From the NCBI GenBank assembly GCA_030040055.1, contig JASHUK010000176.1, positions 1 through 6,482 on the forward strand: 6,482 nucleotides of DNA. The letters run 5' to 3'. Numbering within the stretch: the first letter of the stretch is position 1; every line of letters starts with the position of its first letter. The stretch is from Nitrososphaerales archaeon. GTDB lineage: Archaea > Thermoproteota > Nitrososphaeria > Nitrososphaerales > Gagatemarchaeaceae. Positions 1 to 4,216 of the stretch are shown here, piece by piece. The translations under genes and the position numbers were made by a program. A model generated the notes under the pieces. That model saw only the letters and a list, made by a program, of their open reading frames with translations. It made no database searches and was not told the DNA's origin.

Positions 1-9
1 GACCGCCCG

Positions 10-975
10 CTAGAGCTCGTACACGACGCCGGGGACCTTGGGGAACGGCTGCACCTCCCCTACGTGCCTCGAGCCAACGACCCAGCTGACGAGCCTCTCG
101 ACTCCTATCCCACCACCGGCGGAGGGACGGAGCCGCCCTTCCCTGGCGAGCCTCAGGATGAGGGCGTAGTTCTCCTTGCGCACTCCGTCCCTCGCCATCT
201 TCGAAGCCATCCTGGAGTATTCCCACTCGCGCCTCGCCCCCGAGAGTATCTCTCCTCTCTCCGGAACGAACAGGTCGTAGTTGTCCCACTTCCCCGTGGC
301 CGGGTCCTCGAAGTCGTAGAACTCGCGCGGGATGTTCGTCACCCACACCGGGTTCCTGATGGCGCCCGGCAGCTCGTGCTCCCAGCCTTCCCCGTACCTG
401 TCGACGAGGGTCTCCCTGTCGTATGCCCTGAACGGGGTTTCGGGGACCTTGACTCCCCTCAGCCTCCCCAGGGACTCGAGCTCCGCGCGCGCGCTCTTCT
501 GCAGGTCCCGGACCAGCCCCGAGACCGCGGACTCCACCAGGGTCCTGACCGACCCCGAGCTGGCGTCCCTGACCTCGAAGTCCAGCTGGGTGAACTCGTA
601 CGAGTGCCAGCCTGTGGCCCTCCTCTCCCTCTTCTCGATCCTGACGTTCGGCGAGAGGACGAAGAGCTTCGGATATGCGGTCGAGCATGCGACGAGCTTG
701 TGGATTATCATGCTCTGCGTCGTCCGGACGGTCTCGCCGTAGATGTCTGTCTCGACCCTCTTCTCTATCGACGCTCCCGGGTCGGGCCACAGCGGGTCGG
801 TGGACTTCGAGAGCACGACGGGGAGAAGCCATTCGAAGCCCCTCGCCGCTAACGTACCGGTCAGGTACAGCAGGGTCCGCGTGGATACGCCAGCGATGCT
901 GCGCTTCCTCGTCAGTTCCTTCCCGGTCAGCGACTCCAGCGGCCTCGGCGTCCTCATCAAAGCCTTCTGTTCCAT
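10..975 (-). CDS. Archaeal asparagine synthetase (AsnRS-like, AS-AR type)
   Basis: This 321-residue protein resembles the catalytic core of class II aspartyl/asparaginyl-tRNA synthetases. Motif 2 lies at about residues 108-135 (SPNVRIEK, then YEFTQLDFEV), and motif 3 at 287-296 (GGGIGVERLV). It begins directly with the catalytic region and has no room for the N-terminal anticodon-binding OB fold of true AspRS or AsnRS. That architecture is known from the archaeal asparagine synthetase AS-AR, which makes asparagine from aspartate, ammonia and ATP through an aspartyl-adenylate. The assignment is family inference from motifs and length. The ATG at 975 was preferred over one at 1053. A TATA box at 1001-1010 puts transcription start near 979, so the message would be leaderless, and the extra 26 residues of the longer version do not look like the family. 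The gene is transcribed away from the Lrp/AsnC regulator at 1087. A truncated AsnRS paralogue with another role is the main alternative. Confidence 0.85.
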   Translation of the reverse strand: MEQKALMRTPRPLESLTGKELTRKRSIAGVSTRTLLYLTGTLAARGFEWLLPVVLSKSTDPLWPDPGASIEKRVETDIYGETVRTTQSMIIHKLVACSTAYPKLFVLSPNVRIEKRERRATGWHSYEFTQLDFEVRDASSGSVRTLVESAVSGLVRDLQKSARAELESLGRLRGVKVPETPFRAYDRETLVDRYGEGWEHELPGAIRNPVWVTNIPREFYDFEDPATGKWDNYDLFVPERGEILSGARREWEYSRMASKMARDGVRKENYALILRLAREGRLRPSAGGGIGVERLVSWVVGSRHVGEVQPFPKVPGVVYEL

Positions 976-1000
976 CTCCCGCCGTGTTATTGGGCGCTGT

Positions 1001-1010
1001 AAAGTATAAA
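1001..1010 (-). promoter_or_regulatory. TATA box of the asparagine synthetase gene
   Basis: Read on the minus strand this is TTTATACTTT. Its centre is about 30 bases before the ATG at 975. Archaeal transcription normally starts about 25-27 bases after the TATA centre, which puts the start next to the ATG. The GGGAG at 976-980 abuts the ATG and is too close to act as a Shine-Dalgarno, so leaderless translation is the better reading. Confidence 0.65.
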
Positions 1011-1022
1011 CACTATGACGGA

Positions 1023-1056
1023 AATATGGGCACTCTGCCGGAAGATAACCCATATT
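1023..1056. repeat. 8-bp inverted repeat in the divergent promoter region
   Basis: AATATGGG at 1023-1030 is matched exactly by CCCATATT at 1049-1056, with an 18-base spacer. The arm centres are 26 bases apart. The element sits between the two divergent TATA boxes and encloses one copy of the TCTGCC-GAA element. It could be an operator for the neighbouring Lrp/AsnC dimer. The right arm is itself TATA-like and might serve as an alternative promoter element for the regulator gene. Confidence 0.5.
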
Positions 1057-1085
1057 AGTTCGTATAATGCAGCATTCTGCCAGAA
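1030..1085. promoter_or_regulatory. Paired operator-like repeat (TCTGCC-GAA)
   Basis: GCACTCTGCCGGAA at 1030-1043 recurs as GCATTCTGCCAGAA at 1072-1085, with 12 of 14 bases identical. The copies are 42 bases apart, close to four helical turns. The second copy contains a perfect 11-base palindrome, TTCTG-C-CAGAA, at 1075-1085. The first is a degenerate version of it. The second copy ends just before the TTG start of the Lrp/AsnC gene, where a bound protein would block initiation. Phased palindromic sites are typical of Lrp-family operators, so autoregulation is plausible. No binding evidence is available. Confidence 0.5.
1061..1068 (+). promoter_or_regulatory. TATA box of the Lrp/AsnC gene
   Basis: CGTATAAT lies about 22 bases before the TTG at 1087, so transcription would begin at or beside that codon. 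The CATATTA at 1051-1057 is an alternative box and would give a leader of a few bases. Both fit a leaderless or nearly leaderless regulator message. Confidence 0.5.
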
Positions 1086-1086
1086 T

Positions 1087-1530
1087 TTGCTCGACGAGCG
1101 CGACTGGGAGATTCTGGGGGAGCTCATGCAGGACGGAAGGAAGTCCGCGATCGAGATTTCCGAGTCGTTGGGGATTCCCCGGGCCACCGTGCAGGAGCGG
1201 CTGAGGAGGCTGGTGAGCACGGGGGTCATCAGGAGGTTCGCGGCCATACCCGACTACGCCAAGATAGGGAAGCAGGTGACGGCGTACGTGTACGTCTCGT
1301 TCGGGGGCGAGCAGAACGTGTCACAGAGGAACCTGGCGGAGCAGGTGGCGAAGATCCCCGGAGTCTACGAGGTGTCGGTGGTCTCGGGGGACTGGGACAT
1401 CATGCTGAAGGTGCGGGCGGGGTCCGTCGAGCAGGTCGGGGGGTTCGTCGTAGACAGACTGAGGGCGATCAAGGGGGTGCAGAAGACCTACACTTCGGTC
1501 GTCTTCCAGACAATCAAGGAGAGTTTCTGA
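1087..1530 (+). CDS. Lrp/AsnC-family transcriptional regulator
   Basis: The 147-residue protein has the two-part Lrp/AsnC build. Residues 2-50 form a winged helix-turn-helix beginning LDERDWEILGEL. The recognition helix is near SLGIPRATVQERLRRL, and the IRRF after it leads into the hinge. Residues 63-142 form the ligand-binding RAM domain, including the conserved GDWDIMLKV at 101-109. Such proteins bind DNA as dimers or octamers and often respond to amino acids. The TTG at 1087 was chosen because it starts exactly at the family's usual N-terminus, gives the usual length of about 150, and lies at the expected distance from a TATA box. An ATG at 1015 would add 24 unrelated residues and run through the promoter. 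The gene is divergent from an asparagine synthetase, so asparagine- or aspartate-responsive control is a reasonable guess. The ligand cannot be read from the sequence. Confidence 0.9.
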   Translation: MLDERDWEILGELMQDGRKSAIEISESLGIPRATVQERLRRLVSTGVIRRFAAIPDYAKIGKQVTAYVYVSFGGEQNVSQRNLAEQVAKIPGVYEVSVVSGDWDIMLKVRAGSVEQVGGFVVDRLRAIKGVQKTYTSVVFQTIKESF

Positions 1531-1568
1531 GCCCAACTCTGTGCCCAACGAAGCTTATTGGTACAGTC

Positions 1569-1577
1569 GTAAATAAT
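1569..1577 (+). promoter_or_regulatory. TATA box before the 63-residue small protein
   Basis: GTAAATAAT is centred about 28 bases before the ATG at 1601. Transcription would start at or just before that codon, giving a leaderless message. The match supports the small gene as real. Confidence 0.5.
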
Positions 1578-1600
1578 CCTCTGACAGCTCACTCAGCCAG

Positions 1601-1792
1601 ATGAGTCCAGGAAAACGGTACCGGCGGCGGGGGGCCGCCCTAGTTCGGTTGCGAGTTTGCCTCGCATTTGCGCTGGTCGGCTTGCTCATCGTAATATTCG
1701 CCCCGGTGCTGTACACATCGGACCTTTCGCCCTGTAAGTCATACGCTGGGGATGATTGCGGGTTCTTGGTCAACCCGGCCGGTTTGGAGTGA
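1601..1792 (+). CDS. Small single-span membrane protein, unknown function
   Basis: I do not recognise this 63-residue protein. Its N-terminus is strongly basic (KRYRRR at residues 5-10, more arginines to 18). One hydrophobic stretch follows at about residues 18-39, centred on LAFALVGLLIVIFAPVLY. The short polar tail of about 24 residues holds two cysteines (C45 and C53) that could form a disulfide. The charge pattern suggests the N-terminus stays in the cytoplasm and the tail faces outside. The TATA box at 1569-1577 gives a leaderless start at this ATG, which is the best evidence that the frame is used. The base composition is less GC-rich than in the flanking housekeeping genes. It lies 70 bases after the Lrp/AsnC gene and 86 before another small membrane or secreted protein. 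A chance open frame remains possible. Confidence 0.45.
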   Translation: MSPGKRYRRRGAALVRLRVCLAFALVGLLIVIFAPVLYTSDLSPCKSYAGDDCGFLVNPAGLE

Positions 1793-1819
1793 CTGACGAC
1801 TGTATTCGGCTGGGGAGCG

Positions 1820-1827
1820 GTATATGC
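1820..1827 (+). promoter_or_regulatory. TATA box before the 82-residue small protein
   Basis: GTATATGC is centred about 55 bases before the ATG at 1879, predicting a leader of about 29 bases. That is long enough to include the palindrome and the GGAG at 1854-1869. Confidence 0.45.
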
Positions 1828-1853
1828 CTTCGACGGGGGTTAGGGGGACGACG

Positions 1854-1869
1854 GACTCCAAGTGGAGTC
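1854..1869 (+). promoter_or_regulatory. Palindrome covering the possible ribosome binding site
   Basis: GACTCCA at 1854-1860 pairs exactly with TGGAGTC at 1863-1869 across a two-base gap. The right arm contains GGAG (1864-1867), the only Shine-Dalgarno-like sequence before the ATG at 1879, with 11 bases between them. In RNA the arms could fold and hide that site, though a two-base loop would force the inner pair or pairs open. In DNA the 16-base palindrome could be a protein operator just downstream of the predicted transcription start. Confidence 0.4.
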
Positions 1870-1878
1870 GTAGGCTCA

Positions 1879-2127
1879 ATGAATAGGCGCCAAGTCACCA
1901 CTCTGGCTACAGTGATTGCCTTGACCATTGGTTTCACACTTGTGCCGCTCGTTGGGAGGTCGGGAAGGCTCGTGACTCACGCAAACTACACAATCTGGCA
2001 TGCACGCGTCTCTCTGTCGGTGGTTGCCTTCGGATGCGGGCTTGTGTACGATAACATCTCCCATACCTATATGGCTTCCTTCACTCTCAATAAGACGTAC
2101 GGGTTGTCCTTCGTCTGCAAACTGTAG
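1879..2127 (+). CDS. Small secreted or membrane-anchored protein, unknown function
   Basis: I do not recognise this 82-residue protein. Two arginines at residues 3-4 precede a hydrophobic segment at about 6-26 (VTTLATVIALTIGFTLVPLVG), which fits a signal peptide or signal anchor. The rest is polar and beta-like, with two cysteines (C53 and C80). It carries three N-X-S/T sequons, at N37, N59 and N71. That is dense for so short a protein and fits N-glycosylation outside the archaeal cell. The ATG at 1879 was chosen because the basic-then-hydrophobic N-terminus begins there and a GGAG lies 11 bases upstream. The same frame is open back to an ATG at 1756, but that would overlap the preceding gene and add a segment unlike a protein start. 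It has its own TATA box at 1820-1827. Function is unknown, and whether the gene is real is moderately supported. Confidence 0.45.
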   Translation: MNRRQVTTLATVIALTIGFTLVPLVGRSGRLVTHANYTIWHARVSLSVVAFGCGLVYDNISHTYMASFTLNKTYGLSFVCKL

Positions 2128-2266
2128 GCAAAGTGACGCTGAAAGACAAGCCGTTCTGACGCGGGGTTCGCGACGCGCTCCTGGAACCTTTGTCGACAGC
2201 GTCGTCGGGCACGACTCGGGCTAGCCAATTCCTCACCCACCAGACGCAATATGTGCGCCGTGTCAT

Positions 2267-2282
2267 GCTTGGACAGCCAAGC
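2267..2282. repeat. Perfect 6-bp hairpin
   Basis: GCTTGG at 2267-2272 pairs with CCAAGC at 2277-2282 around the four-base loop ACAG. It could gain a further T-G pair outside. No T-run follows on either strand, so it is not an obvious terminator. Confidence 0.4.
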
Positions 2283-2319
2283 GCGGCAGGAATCCAGCCC
2301 GTGGAGGGGAAATCGGCGA

Positions 2320-2339
2320 GCCGGCCGGATTGGGCCGGC
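2320..2339. repeat. Perfect 7-bp GC hairpin
   Basis: GCCGGCC at 2320-2326 pairs with GGCCGGC at 2333-2339 around the loop GGATTG. The stem is all G-C and should be stable as RNA. It lies mid-way through the gene-poor interval. Confidence 0.45.
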
Positions 2340-2397
2340 CGAAGACACACCGTCGCCCCCGCCCGGATTGTCCAACAGAGTGAGCCGAGACGGTAGG

Positions 2398-2414
2398 GTC
2401 GGCCGAAAGCCGGC
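2398..2414. repeat. 6-bp hairpin with CGAAA loop
   Basis: GTCGGC at 2398-2403 pairs with GCCGGC at 2409-2414, including one T-G pair, around the loop CGAAA. The plus-strand loop resembles those common in structured RNAs, so if this is an RNA feature, plus is the likelier strand. Confidence 0.35.
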
Positions 2415-2499
2415 GTTTCCGGAAGCCTCTGGGAGCCTCGCACCTAGCCGGGACGCCATTCCGCCCGAAAAAGCCCCGTTTCGAGCCGCGATTAGCGCG

Positions 2500-2508
2500 C
2501 TTAAATAT
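2500..2508 (+). promoter_or_regulatory. TATA box of the zinc-ribbon gene
   Basis: CTTAAATAT, preceded by GCGCG, makes a strong archaeal BRE/TATA-like element. Transcription would begin near 2530, giving a leader of about 14 bases before the TTG at 2544. GAGGG at 2530-2534, nine bases before the TTG, could act as a Shine-Dalgarno if the start lies a few bases earlier. Confidence 0.55.
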
Positions 2509-2543
2509 CAACTCGGGCGAATCAGGCGCGAGGGAACCCGCAG

Positions 2544-2693
2544 TTGGTAACAGGCTACTGCGTATACGAGAAGAAAAAGAACAGGGAGATCAAGAATCCC
2601 AAGCAAATCAAACTGAAGAACGGGCGCCCTGCCGTGAAGGGGACGTGCGCGTCCTGCGGCAAGCCCATCTTCAGGATTGGCAAGCTGAAGTAA
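2544..2693 (+). CDS. Small zinc-ribbon protein, DUF5679-like
   Basis: This 49-residue protein matches the short archaeal family I know as DUF5679: an N-terminal TGYC, the central KNPKQIKLKNGRPAVKGTC, then CASCGKPIFRIG. These proteins are thought to be small zinc-binding modules, and their function is not established. The C-x2-C at residues 35-38 is intact. The N-terminal knuckle is not: after C6 the position where relatives usually have a second cysteine (YCVKC-type) reads YCVYE, leaving three cysteines. Metal binding may be altered, or the missing ligand may come from elsewhere. The start is TTG. The frame has a stop at 2502-2504 and no ATG or GTG between that stop and TTG 2544, and TGYC is the family's usual beginning. 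The gene has its own TATA box. It ends 54 bases before cysteinyl-tRNA synthetase and is not clearly co-transcribed with it. Confidence 0.8.
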   Translation: MVTGYCVYEKKKNREIKNPKQIKLKNGRPAVKGTCASCGKPIFRIGKLK

Positions 2694-2703
2694 TTCCTAT
2701 CTC

Positions 2704-2720
2704 CCGTTCCCTTTATTTTA
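2704..2720 (+). terminator. Possible T-rich terminator overlapping a promoter
   Basis: A pyrimidine-rich run with T clusters (CGTTCCCTTTATTTTATC, roughly 2705-2722) begins about 11 bases after the zinc-ribbon stop. Archaeal termination often uses T-rich stretches without a hairpin. The same bases carry the TATA box of the next gene, so one tract may do both jobs. The T runs are short, which limits confidence. Confidence 0.3.
2711..2720 (+). promoter_or_regulatory. TATA box of cysteinyl-tRNA synthetase
   Basis: CTTTATTTTA is centred about 32 bases before the ATG at 2748, so transcription would start about six bases before that codon. No Shine-Dalgarno is visible in the intervening GC-rich stretch. 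A near-leaderless message is expected. Confidence 0.6.
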
Positions 2721-2747
2721 TCTGACACGGCCGGCGGCCCCCTGGCG

Positions 2748-4145
2748 ATGACCCTCGTCCTCCGCAACTCCATGGGGCGGCGGCTCCAGCCCTTCCGCTC
2801 CATCAAGAAGGGGGAGGTCAAGATGTACACCTGCGGGCCGACGGTCTGGAACTACGCCCATATCGGGAACTTTCGGACCTTCGTGTTCGAGGACGTGCTC
2901 CGACGGTACCTGAAGTTCAAGGGGTACAAGGTCGTCCAGGTGATGAACATCACCGACGTGGAGGACAAGATAATCAAGGGGATGAAGTCTTCCGGCATGA
3001 CCAGGAAAGAACTCTGCGACTTCTACGAGAAGGCCTTCTTCGACGACATCGCGACGCTGGGGATGGAGAGGGCCGAGCACTACCCGAGGGCCACCGAGCA
3101 CATCTCGGAGATGGTCGCGCTCGTGAAGACGCTGATGCGGAAGGGATACGCGTACAAGGCGAAAGACGACTCTGTCTACTTCGCCGTCTCGAAGTTCCCC
3201 GGCTACGGGAAGCTGTCCGGGATCAAGGCGGGCGAGCTGAAGGCGGGGGCGCGCGTGGCGCAGGACCACTACGAGAAGGAGCAAGCCAACGACTTCGCTC
3301 TTTGGAAGGCGTGGGACCCGGACGACGGGGACGTCTACTGGGAGACCGAGCTGGGGAAGGGGAGGCCCGGCTGGCACATCGAGTGCTCGGCGATGTCAAT
3401 GAGATACCTCGGGGAGTCCTTCGACATCCACACCGGGGGGATAGACAACAGGTTCCCCCACCACGAGAACGAGATCGCCCAGTCGGAGGCGGCGACGGGA
3501 AAGAAGTTCGTCCGCTACTGGCTCCACTCGGAACCCCTCAACATCGAGGGGGAGGAGATGCACAAGTCTGTAGGCAACGTGGTCTACCTGAGGGACCTGC
3601 TCAAGGAGGGATGGGACCCGCTCGTCATCAGGACTTTCCTGGTCTCCTCGAGGTACAGGGAGCCCGTCAGCCTCACGAAGCCGGCGCTCGCGCAGGCGAG
3701 GTCCCAGCAGGAGCGCCTGCAGGAGCTGGCCTTCAGGTTGCGGTCGGTGAAGGGGGAGGGCGTCAGTCGGGGGCTTGGAAGGAGGATGCTCGGGGAGTTC
3801 ACGAAGGCCATGGACGAGGACCTCAATACCTCGGTCGCCCTCGCTGCCCTGCTGAGGGCGGCCAAGGAGGCGAACGCGCTTATCGACACGGAGAGCCTGG
3901 GGACGGCGGACGCGAGCGAGCTCCTAGCGGCTCTGGAGGCCGCGAACTCGGTCCTCGGGGTCCTGAAGTTCGGCGAGGAGAGGCTCCCGGAGGAGCTCGA
4001 GAGGCTCGTGACGGAGAGGGAGGAGGCGAGGAGGAAGGGAGACTTCGCCGCCGCCGACAGGATCAGGTCGAGGCTCCTTTCCGAAGGGGTGGTGCTGGAG
4101 GACACGAAGGAGGGGACGGTGTGGAAGCGGGCCAGGCCGGGTTAA
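2748..4145 (+). CDS. cysS: Cysteinyl-tRNA synthetase
   Basis: This 465-residue class I synthetase attaches cysteine to tRNA-Cys in the cytoplasm. The HIGH motif is HIGN at residues 38-41, in YAHIGNFRTFVFEDVLRRYL. The KMSKS loop is MHKSVGN at 271-277, a common CysRS variant. The zinc ligands that select cysteine are all present by alignment to the family pattern: C29 in CGPTVW, C213 in HIECSAM, then H238 and E242 in FPHHENE. A DALR-like helical domain and a C-terminal basic region (REEARRKGDFAAADRIRSRL) complete it, at normal length and with no frame break. Most archaea with this enzyme do not need the SepRS/SepCysS route, which suggests direct charging here. The ATG at 2748 fits the family's N-terminus and the TATA spacing. 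It has its own promoter and reads in the same direction as its neighbours. Confidence 0.98.
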   Translation: MTLVLRNSMGRRLQPFRSIKKGEVKMYTCGPTVWNYAHIGNFRTFVFEDVLRRYLKFKGYKVVQVMNITDVEDKIIKGMKSSGMTRKELCDFYEKAFFDDIATLGMERAEHYPRATEHISEMVALVKTLMRKGYAYKAKDDSVYFAVSKFPGYGKLSGIKAGELKAGARVAQDHYEKEQANDFALWKAWDPDDGDVYWETELGKGRPGWHIECSAMSMRYLGESFDIHTGGIDNRFPHHENEIAQSEAATGKKFVRYWLHSEPLNIEGEEMHKSVGNVVYLRDLLKEGWDPLVIRTFLVSSRYREPVSLTKPALAQARSQQERLQELAFRLRSVKGEGVSRGLGRRMLGEFTKAMDEDLNTSVALAALLRAAKEANALIDTESLGTADASELLAALEAANSVLGVLKFGEERLPEELERLVTEREEARRKGDFAAADRIRSRLLSEGVVLEDTKEGTVWKRARPG

Positions 4146-4184
4146 CTGGGCGCGGCCACAAGGTCAATTCCGGTTAGTCCTCCC

Positions 4185-4193
4185 GATATTATC
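4185..4193 (+). promoter_or_regulatory. TATA box of the glycosidase-like gene
   Basis: GATATTATC is centred about 28 bases before the ATG at 4217, predicting transcription from about 4215 and a leaderless message. It lies 40 bases after the cysS stop, in the only AT-rich part of that gap. Confidence 0.6.
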
Positions 4194-4216
4194 CGCCGCG
4201 GGCGCTTTCGGCGGGG

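Larger units (their letters stand above)
2128..2499. other. Gene-poor interval with several hairpins
   Basis: I see no convincing protein gene in these 372 bases. The open frames on both strands look like random high-GC shadows, rich in R, P, S and G, and lack promoters at the right distance. The interval does hold short self-complementary elements: GTCGT/ACGAC at 2201-2215, GCTTGG/CCAAGC at 2267-2282, GCCGGCC/GGCCGGC at 2320-2339, and a stem with a CGAAA loop at 2398-2414. I could not match it to tRNA, rRNA, SRP RNA or RNase P RNA. It may be a leader, an unknown structured RNA, or plain spacer. Confidence 0.4.

Noticed and set aside
64..852. Plus-strand open frame of 262 codons opposite the asparagine synthetase
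   Set aside because: It lies wholly over a protein with clear class II motifs on the other strand. Its translation is proline- and arginine-rich with no recognisable domain.
1015..1086. N-terminal extension of the Lrp/AsnC protein from ATG 1015
   Set aside because: The added residues do not resemble the family. The ATG would lie too close to any TATA box and within the operator-like repeats. TTG 1087 gives the usual length.
1531..1549. Direct repeat GCCCAAC twice after the Lrp/AsnC stop
   Set aside because: It is only seven bases long with a five-base spacer and is not palindromic. It is too short to assign a role.
2300..2395. Possible RNase P RNA core
   Set aside because: GGAGGGGAAATC and ACAGAGTGAGCCG loosely recall conserved RNase P segments. 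They are too close together and imperfect, and the expected flanking stems are not apparent.
2067..2511. Overlapping minus-strand frames of 82 to 130 codons in the gene-poor interval
   Set aside because: Three different overlapping frames are open, as expected by chance at this GC content. None has a TATA box, a hydrophobic pattern or a recognisable domain.
3302..4177. Plus-strand frame of 291 codons inside cysS
   Set aside because: It is an out-of-frame shadow of the CysRS gene, with glycine- and arginine-rich low-complexity translation typical of high-GC DNA.
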